Part shown: piece after piece, positions 10,095 to 20,504 of the stretch
How positions within the stretch are numbered: the stretch's first letter is position 1
Layout: the number at the start of each line of letters is the position of its first letter
Assembly (NCBI GenBank): GCA_034696485.1
Contig: JAQIWT010000280.1
Coordinates: forward strand, 1-25,004
Direction: 5' to 3'
DNA length: 25,004 nucleotides
DNA from: Isohypsibius dastychi
Lineage: Eukaryota > Tardigrada > Eutardigrada > Parachela > Isohypsibiidae
Position numbers and translations under genes: made by a program
The notes under the pieces: model-generated
Databases searched by the model: none
Told to the model about the DNA's origin: nothing
What the model saw: only the letters and a program-made list of their open reading frames with translations

Positions 10095-12258
10095 TCATTC
10101 TGCGCACTTTCGGAGGATGATATTGAACGAAGACTGTAAAAATCGAACTGGTAAAAGATCCGAACCGAAAACACGCCCACCGATGGCCGTTTCCTGGGGT
10201 TCATCCCACAAGTCACGGACATGATCATAAACAAGTGTTACGATCTTTCCTGCCGACTTTGAATGAAGTTCGCATACGATCCTGTCCTCCACGGTCATCA
10301 CGTTCCAGGTCGTATCAGGGCCGGCGGCTGCAAGAAAATCTTAGGTTTCATTTGTTTACAAACTTATCGAATTTATCAATTCATCAGCGTGCAAAATATA
10401 TCTAAAGAGCTTTGGATAGGTTCGTATTTGATAAGAAATAAAGTTTAGTGAAATATCTTACCGGTGGTTCGAAATTCCGAAGTAGCCGAATTGAAGATCC
10501 AGAGTCTTTTCTCGCCAAGCACTAAACACCAAGGTTGACAGCTTGCTAATTGAATGGAATATACTATCTCACCTTGGATGTATATCATCCCATCGGGTCC
10601 AACGCAGCAACTGTCCAAGTACTTCGGAAAAGGTGTGGTATTGACGGCATACTGTACGACCAAGCCTCTGATGGACAGACGTTGGGATCATAGATGTATC
10701 GATGAGTCTTAGTGAACAGATGGATTTTTCCGCCAGTTCCAATGAGCACAGGACGACCGATGTTCCGAAGGTGGGTTGGCACATCGATGCGGATCATAGT
10801 TCTGAAAGTAGTGTCCGAACAATCGATTTTGAAAAAAAAGACTTCGTCATCGGAATATTTGAGTAAACCGATATAGATGAACCCATCAAGATATGCTGCT
10901 CCAACTAAAACAGACTTGGGTAACTCATTTCCCGTTTAAATAAAGACAGCACACTTACATTCTTCTTCCCAGAATGGTTCTCCGCGGTGTTGGGCAAAGT
11001 ATTGGGGCATCTGAACAAACCCGGAAGCCCAGATATCACGGAGTGGGTCGACTCTATCCAGAATGCGTTCCCGAAACTTGTACATTGACGCTGGAGTTCT
11101 ACAGCAAGCTTCATCCCAGAAAGCTCGAATGTCCGATTCAGCAGCAGCAGGTGACGATACTGCTCCAGTAAATCGACCCAATGGGTCAAAAAACAATGTT
11201 CTCTTATTCCCACTTCTCGATATCGCTGCCACCACCTCAATAGTTCCTGAAAAGGAAGCGATTAAGCGATTCAGTAGTTTACTAAACAGAACTCTTGTTT
11301 ACTTGGCTGAGATTCGCAGGAATCGTCAACACTGGCGACAAACATGTGAACTACAGAGGGTGTTGACGGCTCAGACCGAAATTCACTCAAGAGATCTTTT
11401 GACAAACGGCCACCACGGATGAACTTGGCCATGGCTACAAAGTCGCTAGACCTGTCTGGAGGATCAACATCAACCCAGCGGCGAATGGTCCGGAAAAGTT
11501 CATCTTCTGAGAGAACGAAGAGTTCGGGATCCGAGATGACATCCAACCACTAAAAACATTCTACTCTAACCAGATAGTTATCGGACTCAGATAACTGATA
11601 AATACCTCTTTTCCGGACATTTCCATCAGCTGCTTTGAGCATGTAGCGAGAATGTATCCAAAATTTCTCTTGACGAGTGAAGAAGCTTGCTCGCTTAAAC
11701 CAACAAATCCGTGGTACTCTTCTGACGCCAGATAGGACCACAGAATAACCGAGGGATTGAAATACACAATTTCATGTCGAATCAGGTCAGATAAGCGAGT
11801 GAAGAGATCCGTCATCTGGAGAAAGTTCGCAGCTCCGATGAGGTCCGCAAGATTGCTGTGACTCCCCATTCCCACCAAAAAACCAGTCGAAGCCAGCTCA
11901 ACCAAACTGAAAACACATTAACGTAAATACACTTCCCTATAAAAACCTTGGATGGTTCTCACTTTTTAAAAACGTCCAGTGAAATATTCTCAAGCTTGAA
12001 TTCCGGAGTCGAGTCTGGTTCACCTTTATTCCAGCGTTCCACGAAAGATCGAAAATAGGTGCTTATCTTGCTGAGATGACTTTTGTTGCAAACGATGGCA
12101 TCTTCATCCTCTCCTTTACCGCGAACAATAATCTGATCTTTCAAACTCATTTTCCAGTGTTCTTGGAAGAACTTCAGTGATTCCACAGCGTCGATCTCGA
12201 ACAACTTGAAATACGATTTCCCATCCTTCTGGATCACAAGTCTGGCAGGCCAATCCAT
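10095..12258 (-). pseudogene. BTB-BACK-Kelch protein, copy 2 (frameshifted in exon 5)
   Basis: Same family and structure as copies 1 and 3. Exons (minus): 12258-11963, 11906-11606, 11549-11303, 11246-10959, 10904-10573, 10521-10462 and 10327-10095. BTB: KMSLKDQIIV, CNKSHLSKISTYFRSFVERW. BACK: WLDVISDPELFVLSEDELF. The Kelch-like half has RYIYDPN, CCVGPDGMIYIQG, LWIFNSAT and LVYDHVRDLWDE. Exon 4 is intact (288 nt), unlike copy 1. Exon 5 is 332 nt where phase requires a multiple of three (336 and 327 in copies 3 and 1). Between the EAWS codons and the CCVGPDG codons there are 47 nt against 42 in both other copies. The open frame stops at TGA 10587-10585, giving about 483 aa without the last Kelch units. 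Exons 6-7 remain open to the stop at 10097-10095. It is a truncated protein, young pseudogene or sequence error. The N-terminal two thirds would still be expressible as BTB-BACK. Confidence 0.82.
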
Positions 12259-12427
12259 CTTCTGGGCGGATACGATAGAAACGAATGGAGTGCAGCACAG
12301 GCGAGAATGAAGAATATCTTTGCAGAAAATGGGGAAAGCAGAATGATATGGTTTTTCGTCTTGCCTGATTGAGAGCGAATGCTAGCGTTGTACTGTCCAA
12401 ACTCGTCAACATGAGCTACATGACTAT

Positions 12428-12475
12428 CCGCAAAGCCGACAGACCCGCCCCCGCTAACCCTTAGTTCAACGGACA
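12428..12475 (-). promoter_or_regulatory. Conserved upstream block of BTB-Kelch copy 2
   Basis: Contains the same 12-mer 'ccgcaaagccga' (plus-strand sense) and following 'cccgct...ccctta' as the block upstream of copy 1, about 170-217 bp before the ATG. It is either a retained regulatory element or residual duplication identity. Confidence 0.4.
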
Positions 12476-13490
12476 GCGAATTGCACTATGAATCCCTACT
12501 ACGGCGTTTCCAACTTGTGGTTTTACGAATACGAGTACTCAAGGTGATTAGCGAAATGTTAAACAACCAATCGTTCTTTGAGTTAGATACCTGAAGCTTA
12601 ATAAACAAAAAACATGACTGTTTCTCATCGGCTATGATTTATGTTCCCGTTGTGATAATCTGATCTTTGCGATCGTCTTCGGTTCATCAAATTTCGTAGG
12701 TTATCATACCACATACGTTCACCATAGCCGTTATGACCAGATCTATACAGATAGCTGGAACCACACGCCGGCCCAGTTTAAGCAGTCGTTATCGACGATG
12801 TTCCGGCTTGCTCGTGTTCCGTATCGTGAAAGGTCAAAAAATCAAACACAAGCAACCCCGTATCGAAGGTATATATTCCCGCTGTCACCAAAAACCCGAG
12901 TAGGGATTGTAGCGGATACGTTACTGTTGTTATTCCTGTGTAACCGTCATTTCTGGCCGCCACAGCGCGGACCCACTCAAGCACAAATCACCCAAAAGCA
13001 TTAATTCAAATTTGAAGGAGAACAGGACATGATTGATGGTAAGTCTTGATATAAAGGCATGGTTCAGGATTATGAATTATCCGAACTGTGCGGAATGCTA
13101 GGATGAACTTGTCAGGAGATAGTGCATTATTCGATGAGACAGAAGACTCAGAAACTTGGAAAAACAAGAGTATTATGCACGTACAGTAGTTTATTATGTT
13201 CTGTGGCGTCGTGGGTCGACTGACCTCTGGCTATCTAGCAAGGTAGAAGTGATACTAAGTGTGGTGGTAGGGGGGGGGGTGAGGAATGTTCGGACGCCAG
13301 TGATTGTTTTCGTTTGTTGTTTTCCGTTTTCGTTTTTCGCTGTTCTTCTTTTGTTGGTTGATTCGGAGTTCTTCTCGTTGCAGAGAACATTATTCTGCTT
13401 TACACAAATAAAGCCACTATTGGTTTCATGGTTTGTTCATGTGAATCACATCCGGACTGGTGAAGAGGCTGACGATTGTGAGAAGGAGAG
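12476..13490. other. Intergenic region upstream of BIN3-like gene
   Basis: No gene recognised. A minus-strand ORF at 12778-12984 is hydrophobic but has no motif or splice partner. A G10 run lies at 13270-13279. A 'gttgcag' acceptor-like site at 13377-13383 could be the 3' end of a 5' UTR intron (or trans-splice site) for the BIN3-like gene. Confidence 0.45.
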
Positions 13491-15652
13491 ATGGAGTCCA
13501 GAAATGTTGAGAACGATTTCGATAATCTGGTGGAGGAAATTGATAAGTCAGTGTTCATCTTTTACTCGCAAGAACAAACTCTGTTAACGCGTAAGTTCTC
13601 TGTAGAATCGAAATTCTCGCCACCAAATTGCTGAAAGACACCAAAAAGCTGACGTTTTTGATTGAAGGTAAATCCATCTTTCGTAAATTCAACTTTGTCT
13701 TTTCTTCGATCTAATTTGCGATTCGTATAGGTCTGGAGAACCACGAGAAAAATTGCGTTGTTCATCTGATGAAAAGTCCGCTGACGTCAGAATCAAGACT
13801 GGGAGATGCTGGGCTGCGAAGAACAGTTCAAAGCTGGAATAATTCGACGAAAGATTTGGAAATTGCCAACAAGAATCTCGTTCGCCGTTCTTTTATTCCG
13901 CCAGAATATTTCTTGTCTTTATCTTCTCTCGTGTTTTCAGGAGGGCGGCTTCAAGAAAAGTGTCAGGGATCCTATAAAAGAGTACGACGGGTTAAATGAT
14001 TCTGGACCGGAAGTTGACTGTTTGGTCGTGTTTCAGATATTTGAAAGTTTTGTCCAATTGCCATTCAAGTCTTGGAAAACGGCAGACTGCATTGCAGGTT
14101 TGGCTTTCTAGTTTCCTGGATAAATATATTGCTTTCATTTATTGTGTATCTTAAATGTAATGAAGAGTAAATTTTGGAAATTTCAGAGTTCGAGTTTCAA
14201 ACACATGGTTTCTTCTCACACATTCCTGTTTTTTTTTATCAGATCAAGTCTTGGTTTATATGATGTGTTCTCCAGGAACAAGCGAAAGCATTGGGAAGAT
14301 GGCGGAAAATTGAGAAGGAAGGCAAATTCTCTGTCACCACCGCCAAGCTCAACGATGTGAGTGGAATTTGTTGTGGACTGTGCTTTGTAGCTTATGCTAT
14401 TTCAGCTACTCATGAATTACCTACGTTTGATATCTTCGCAAATTTATCTTTTGCTCCATTTCCGGTTGCAATTGAATACACAAAAAGTTGAAGAAATCGG
14501 AACTTTGTTGTTTTCTGTACCTAGCTACATCCGGTTTGAAACAATGCAGAAATTGGGTTTAAGTTTTTTCCGGTAGTTGTCAAAGCTTACAGCATTTTTT
14601 GTAGGTCGCAAAACGATTTGTCTATATGATTTGTTCTGTCTTATAGATTGTTATACAGCTGGCGGAAGCTGATCATCTTGTCGACGCCCTTGACTCAGTT
14701 CTAAGAAGGAATCTTCACAAAATCCTGAATGATAGCGGGCAGTTACTTGATCCGATTCTCATCAACTTATCCATTTCCCAGGTCAGTTCGTGAAAATTTT
14801 CTTGAATTAGTTGAGCCGATTTTGTTGGGGGATTTCGTGTGAAACTGTATTCACAAATTTGAATATTTTGGTGGCAGCTGAATATTATTTTGGGCGGCAT
14901 CTTGGTATCCATATTGTAGCAATTGAACTCAAGATGATTATTTTGGGTTGTTAGGGGTGATCTTCGTTGCTTCAAGTTGTTTGCACATTATTTTTGGAAA
15001 CATATTTCAAGAATCGGTTCATTTTCGAAAGGAAATTAGCTGATATTTTTCTGGTTTCCCAATTCTTTGATTGGTTCATTTTGTTATTCCAGAAATGTGC
15101 GGTTGCGAATTTACTGGTTATTACAAAAAAATTAAAATTTATTTGTAATGATGTTTTTCTTTGTTTTTCTGGAAGATTTGAGATCAGATCATAAAGTTGC
15201 AGGAATTTATCATTTGGACGTATGCGGCTTGCTTATCCAGCGAAAGGGGAATGTTCTCAAGTATACACTTCATTTCACTTGATTTTGATTTGATTTGACT
15301 TTTAGTTGATACTTCGTTCAAATAATTTTGTTGGTTCGCGTCGATTTACCTAATTTCCTGGTAGGTTCTAAATTAATTCATTTATTGGAAGTAGCTGATT
15401 CGGAAATTTCTCATCGTTTCTGTAATTTTGAGTAATTCCGGTTAAGTGATTATATTTTCATCTGACTGAATTATTTTTTGACTATAGATGCAGAATCATC
15501 GGTCCACTTACACAATCCTCAACAATTTCGTTCGAACAACGAACCCAAACATCGAAATCTCCGAATCCTCACTGGAAGCTCAAATGAAGTCGCTCAATAA
15601 CCAGCTTGAATCTCTCTCTATCGTCAAAGGAAATATCCTTCCCAAAGAATAG
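13491..15652 (+). CDS. BIN3: BIN3-like BAR-domain protein
   Basis: BIN3 (yeast relatives Rvs161/Hob3) is a BAR-domain protein that binds and curves membranes and links to actin and Cdc42-type functions. Exons read as 13491-13546, 13606-13667, 13731-13879, 13941-13990, 14037-14097, 14276-14356, 14647-14781 and 15488-15652. Phases agree throughout and give 252 aa against 253 for human BIN3. Matches in order: VENDFDNLVEEID then KLLKDTKKL (VERDFE...LQKDMKK), HLMKSPL (DLLSNPL), FKKSVRDPIKEY (IQKTVIEPLKKF), GKRQTALQ (VKRREQALQ), KIEKEGKFSVTTAKL, LLDPILINLSISQ (YFQPSFESLIRAQ) and LESLSIV near the C-terminus (LRALSIV). No SH3 domain, as expected. An in-frame TGA at 13479-13481 lies just before the ATG; the N-terminus is about 16 residues shorter than in human BIN3, so an upstream coding exon is possible. 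The donor of exon 3 (gttcgc) is non-consensus and less certain. Intron 7 is long (14782-15487). Confidence 0.83.
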
Positions 15653-15883
15653 AATCATCTAAACTGATTTTAATCGAATATCTGTTCGGTTTATTTTAAA
15701 AATATTCGAGTTGACCTTTTATCTTTATTGACCGCTCAAATGATGACTCAGTTTATTTTCACAGTTTCCAAACCATCTTTTCTTATCTAGTCGTAAAATG
15801 GCCGTTAAATTTGCGGTAGTCTGAAATTCGTTTTAAAATGCTGATGTACTCCCATTTGAGGGAAAGCGCTGATTTTGATAAAC

Positions 15884-16571
15884 ATGGTGGTTTTTGTGTT
15901 CGTTGTCTCCTTATGCTTCTCATCGAGTTGGGCGAGTTCTTTGGCTTCGGATTCTAATTCTAAATCGGCAGAAAAAGAGCAGATTGATTATTTGATCCGA
16001 TCATTTACTTCGATCGAGTTTCCGGTCGGAACGCGACTTTGTGATGGACCCGAAAATTGCAATACCCATTCCCAAAGATGCGATTCAACGACGAAATTGT
16101 GTACGGGAAAAGAAGTCCCTGAATTCCCGCTTCACATTCAGAACGGTAAAATATGTCGAATTCGGTGATTTTTCGAATGACATTTCTTTATTTCAGTGAG
16201 CTGTTCCGATGATCGAGGATGTCCCTTCTTTTACAAATGTTCCTATCATCGCTGTGAATATACTTTATTCCGCGCTTGTCGAGCCAAATCAGAATGTTTC
16301 CAGAATTGCGGTTTGGAATTTGAGTGTCTGGAGCGGAATCTGGAAATGCCGGGAAAGAAGTGCTATCGAAGTGAGTGACTTTTAATAGGTTTTTGAAATA
16401 AAGCAGCGCAAGCGGGGATTTCTTCTTTTTATTGCAGAATGCCAGCGAGATCGCGATTGTTATGACTGTAATGGTGAATCATGTCGTTATCCGGATATAT
16501 TCCAGAAATTACTGACTTGCTGCAATGGCTACTGCAGTAAACGTATTGCTTGCCAAATGACCTTATCTTGA
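15884..16571 (+). CDS. Secreted cysteine-rich protein, tandem paralog 1
   Basis: Not a family I can name. Exons 15884-16145, 16197-16370 and 16438-16571 give 189 aa. The start at 15884 opens straight into a signal peptide (VVFVFVVSLCFSSSWA), followed by a polar Ser/Lys spacer and then 21 cysteines. These fall in blocks: CDGPENC..RC...LC; SCSDDRGC..KC..RC; ACRAKSEC.NCGLEFEC; KKC; KCQRDRDCYDC...SC; TCCNGYC...AC. The C-x5-C-x5-C-x4-C spacing recalls disulfide-rich EB or Dickkopf-like modules, but I cannot assign it. Exon boundaries fall between cysteine modules and are kept in the neighbouring paralog (17295-18515). It is probably an extracellular disulfide-stabilised protein; role unknown. Confidence 0.8.
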
Positions 16572-17294
16572 ATTGTGAAATTTCTTGAACCATCAGAGTA
16601 ATTGCAGTTTGTTTCTCTCTACTTTTGAAACCTAACTTTGTTCTGTTTTTTTAGAGTAATTATTGTCAACGTACTGCATTTTTGGAAAAAAGGAGGCATG
16701 ATATTCTCAAAGTCGATTTAACCTTTGGTCATCATAAAACATGAGGAAAAACTGCTTTTTTCTGCCCGTTTTTTATGTTGTCAAAGCAAAGTTCATAACC
16801 ATACCATAACAATTGAATCGTTACTTAATTTGATTTTGATAGTTTCGTTTTTCGTCTTGATCTTGGATTTGTCGAACATTTTTTTATGTGATATGAAAGT
16901 GGGTCGCATCTCGCATTTCTTAGACTAGCGAGCTATTTTTAATTTTATTTCGCATCGTGAAAGAATCGAGGTTAGATGGGTAATTTTAGAAACGAACAAA
17001 CTTTGAGCAAAAAACGACAACATCACTTTTCGGAACAGCCGATTTTGAAAAAGTTTCCTTGAATTCATCTGCGCACACGGCCAAGTCACGCTGCTTAATT
17101 AACTTAAGCAGCACCGGAAATGATTCAACTTGCCACTTTGAAACTCATGAGATGCAATCACCTTTTGTTCCCATGATTCATCATTCAAACACTCGACATT
17201 TAATTTCTTTCCAAAAATCCCTTCTTTCTCATCGTCATTTTTGCATGAACCATTCACTTCCGGATTAGAGTTTGTATTATTGCAATTATTTCAA
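16572..17294. other. Intergenic region between the Cys-rich paralogs
   Basis: AT-rich spacer of about 720 bp carrying the downstream flank of paralog 1 and upstream region of paralog 2. ORFs at 16725-16928 and 17059-17268 show no recognisable features. Confidence 0.5.
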
Positions 17295-18515
17295 ATGCAT
17301 CCTCGCACATCGGCTTTGTTGTCATTTATCGTTTGTTTATTTGGAGTGACCTTTGCTCAGCAGCACCTCGATGTCACATTGGGTCAGTCATTCGCGATCA
17401 AACGAAGTCCAATTTACAAGCGATTATTATTTTCGAACTGTCTGTTTTTCTGCTCATTTTTTGAATTTTTCGCAGAAACTGCTGATAATCTCCAGAAAAA
17501 CGGGAATAATGTGAGCGATTCAAACGGTAATGGACATGAAGATCACTGGAGTTCCTTAACGGCGGATCAACAGCAATATATTCTCTATGCATATTTTGCC
17601 TCAAATGTCCCATCGGATATTCAATTTTGTGATCGAGCGGAAGAATGTCCCAGTACGACAAGATGTGATGAAACCTGGAAACTCTGTGCGCCGAAGGAAT
17701 CTCCGCATTTCCCAAAAACAGGTGAATGAACATACAAACAATTATTACAGCAAACTTCGCAGCATCAGTATCTCTGAAATATGTGTTTTTAATGAGAAAA
17801 GGGACTGAACCAAAAGTAAGATGATCGAAGAAACATAAATTCCATATTTCGTAGAATACTTCCGATGAAAATTCCGAATGGAATTTTGCGTGCTCTAACA
17901 GATAGTTTCAAGTCTGGAAATATTCGTTAAAATTATTTTGATAGCTAAGATAGCTTTGATTTAAAACTTTCATTGATAACAAATATACATTATAATTTAC
18001 AATTTAGGTTTTGTCACAACCTTGTGGTTGAAAGCTCCAACTTATGATCTCGAATGTAACCACTTTTGATTTCATTAAAGCTTGTTTTTTGAAGATGGAT
18101 TCTGTGGTAAAGATTCGGATTGCAAGCCCATGTACCGTTGCGGAAACAACAAATGCCATCTAACCGGACCGCTGGCCTGCAAATCCCAAAGTGACTGTCT
18201 AGTTATTCCCGGACTAGAATTCACTTGCGTAGAACGTCCCCAGCAAGTCCCCGGGAAACGGTGTTGGAGAAGTCAGTTTTGTCCTAACCACTCTTGTTCG
18301 TTTCTGTATTTGTTGTTATTATTATAGAATGTTCGATAACCCGAGACTGTCTGGAATGCGATCAGGCGGCGAGTGCGGAAAGTGGGACAACGACATCCTC
18401 GTCTTCTTCGTCATCAAGTGATGATTTATCAGCTTGCAGAATACCCCAACCGTTTATACATACTCTTATCTGTCAGGATCACTTCTGCTCTAAAAATCAA
18501 ACCGCAATTGTGTAG
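17295..18515 (+). CDS. Secreted cysteine-rich protein, tandem paralog 2
   Basis: Paralog of the gene at 15884-16571. Exons read as 17295-17382, 17476-17721, 18095-18271 and 18328-18515, giving 232 aa. Signal peptide: SALLSFIVCLFGVTFAQQ. An N-terminal intron (17383-17475, 93 nt, GT-AG) has no stop and is a multiple of three, so a retained-intron form would also be open; its T-rich end and acceptor 'tcgcag' argue that it is spliced. Shared modules: FCDRAEECPSTTRC; FCGKDSDCKPMYRC; LACKSQSDC...GLEFTC; VPGKRCWR; KCSITRDCLEC. It has 18 conserved-type cysteines; relative to paralog 1 it lacks one in the GLEF module and two near the C-terminus. A Ser/Thr-rich insert (SGTTTSSSSSSSSDD) separates the last module. 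Intron 2 is 373 nt with the unusual acceptor 'tttgaag', the weakest junction. Function unknown; extracellular location inferred. Confidence 0.75.
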
Positions 18516-19390
18516 ACACGCGATTTTGTACAGTTTATCTTTGCCGTGTAATATCATTTGTTCCATAAATCTCATGATTTGTGCATGTGCGGTTCCTTTA
18601 CGTCTGCTAGGAAAAACTTCTATGGCGAATCTGGTCAATTTGCTGAGTTCAGGTAATGCGTTAACGCAGTGTGGCGTACTAGAATTTTGTTGCAAATGAC
18701 GTTGAGCAAACAACTGTATTCTGCTCGTACCAATCGTAACGTGAAATTGTTTCTCTCATAAACTGTTTGGGTCTGCTAGGGTCTGCTTTTGCACGCGGAT
18801 TCTCGGCTGTTTCGGGCTTATGGCGGAAGGTGGTCAAGACGTACTAACCTGCTTCTTGGAAATCAACCAGGTTAAATATCGTTCTGTCACTTTTTGCTAA
18901 TCGTCATCTTTTTCTCAGAGATCGTCTTCGGCAAGGCGATAGTTAACAGACTCTGTTAAAGGTCAAAGAGAAGGCCACTGTTTTGCATTACAAGATAGAT
19001 GACCTTCTTCGCCTGGGAAAGTTGTAATACAACGACGACGATCTTAAAATAGAAGTCTTGCCTTGTATCTATCCATCTATACGAGGAAGAGTAAATTGAA
19101 GTGGGCCTGGGTTTTTCTTCAACTTGGATGCAACAAGTGCGACATGGTCGGGAAGGTCCTCAGTTGCGCAAAATGCAGCGGCTTTTTGTTCGAAAGGATC
19201 AGCTTGACAAGGTCTTCTGAGCTTCCAAAGTCAGTTGACATTGCAAACGAGAGCAGTGCCCGCTGGTCTTCAGTCAATTCAGCTGGGGTAGGGCGGAGTT
19301 ACCTGTTGTCATTCCGGGGTTTTGGTTACGAGGGACGCTTTTGCTTGCTGGTGCACCGATTCTGTTGGAACTCACATTATTTACTCCACT

Positions 19391-19527
19391 TTGAAACTGC
19401 ACTGTATGTACAATTATGCTACCGTAAAGCGACAGTTCCTGTCCATTAGCCACACACATGTAATTAAAGTATCGGCTTAACCAATTCGCTTTACGGTAGC
19501 ATAATTGTACATACAGTGCAGTTTCAA
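19391..19527. repeat. Perfect 42-bp inverted repeat with 53-nt spacer
   Basis: The left arm 19391-19432 (starts ttgaaactgcactgtatgta) is the exact reverse complement of the right arm 19486-19527 over all 42 positions. The spacer is 19433-19485. Pairing stops exactly at both edges (19390/19528 and 19433/19485 do not pair). The arms contain the inner motif ctaccgtaaagcg. If transcribed it would form a long perfect hairpin. It may be a foldback or MITE-type element or a small-RNA precursor; no clear target-site duplication was seen. Confidence 0.93.
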
Positions 19528-19791
19528 TAATTCAGTTACTTTGTTAACACCTGGTAATGGATGATTTTGCATAACACAGCTGGGCAGCCATGACATAGTA
19601 ATCCAAACTCACACGTTTTGACTTCCAAGTAGTTCAGTCAGTTAGTATCTTTCAACCGCGAGACCTGAAGATACCCAAGCATGGGTATATCGGCAAGATA
19701 TTGATCGCCATCTTATCGCTTGTAGTTTTTGGATGACACCACTGAGTTAGATGCAGCTGCCCTTGAGGTGAGGGCATAAATCGACTATCTC

Positions 19792-19842
19792 TTCACTGCA
19801 CGTACAAGGTAGTGCTCTTCTGAGAGCACACTGCGCAGTGAA
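19792..19842. repeat. Compound stem-loop
   Basis: The outer arms TTCACTGC (19792-19799) and GCAGTGAA (19835-19842) pair. Inside, GTGCTCT (19812-19818) pairs with AGAGCAC (19823-19829) around a 4-nt loop. CACTGCGCAGTG at 19829-19840 is itself a perfect palindrome. Short pairings like this can arise by chance. Confidence 0.5.
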
Positions 19843-20473
19843 TCTTTGTGGATGAATAGGATCACGATGCACAGCATCACATTTCAAGGTTTGGGTCGTT
19901 TTGACGCCATTTCAAATACTAACAGATTACCAGAAAGTACCTGCAAGCTAGCCACCATAGAACTGACACAGGGGCCGTCCGTTAAGATAACCAGTATTTT
20001 TCCTCTTCGGTTCATGAGTCAAGCTCAAGTTTCCACCATGGAATATTACAGTTCTTACTGATTTTTGTGGACGAATCCGACGAACGAAAGAGTTTTTATG
20101 GACAACTAGAAAACTGCTCGTGACTGGTAATTTGATCGATATGTGGTGTTTCGTCTCAGTGAGGGCACTGGCCATCACGTTATTTAGAAGCATTGTCTTT
20201 TATGAAGGAGATTCAGACAGCTATCTTGACGAGGCATTCAAGTCACGTGCACGTGTTAATCTGCGAGATCTCAAAAGGAGCTAACTCGCAGGTTTTTTTC
20301 TGTTACGTTTCTGATCATCTGATACTCTGTCTGAGTGGGTTGCTGAACATACAAATATTCTGTCACTTACTCGCGACCTTTGAACAGTTGTTTTGGTTAT
20401 CGTTGCGTGCAATCAGCACAAAAAAGCTGCGATGGCTGTATTAAGACCAATTTGATATTCAAGAATCTGCCGT

Positions 20474-20484
20474 GCATATATTTC
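20474..20484 (+). promoter_or_regulatory. Candidate TATA box of the mucin-like gene
   Basis: The 'gcatatattt' stretch lies 20-31 bp before the ATG at 20505. Placement fits a TATA box only if the 5' leader is very short, so support is weak. Confidence 0.25.
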
Positions 20485-20504
20485 GAATTCAAGTGTCACG
20501 CACA

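Larger units (their letters stand above)
18516..20504. other. Gene-poor 2-kb region
   Basis: No gene I can support. ORFs at 18373-18699 (+), 18429-18713 (-) and 19063-19449 (+) lack recognisable motifs, signal peptides or paralogs; the last runs into the inverted repeat. The region holds the 42-bp inverted repeat (19391-19527) and a compound hairpin (19792-19842). Its composition is less T-rich than nearby introns. Confidence 0.5.

Noticed and set aside
10465-10485. tRNA-like 'ggttcgaaattcc' T-loop signature
   Set aside because: It lies inside exon 6 of BTB-Kelch copy 2, and no acceptor stem or other arms pair around it.
12778-12984. Hydrophobic 68-aa minus-strand ORF that might be a membrane exon
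   Set aside because: No flanking exon with matching phase, no paralog and no motif.
13156-13587. 143-aa plus-strand ORF with hydrophobic middle
   Set aside because: It spans a G10 run, starts without context and overlaps the first BIN3-like exons in another frame; no motif is visible.
19063-19449. 128-aa plus-strand ORF with several cysteines
   Set aside because: It runs into the left arm of the 42-bp inverted repeat, lacks a signal peptide or known spacing and shows no relation to the Cys-rich pair.
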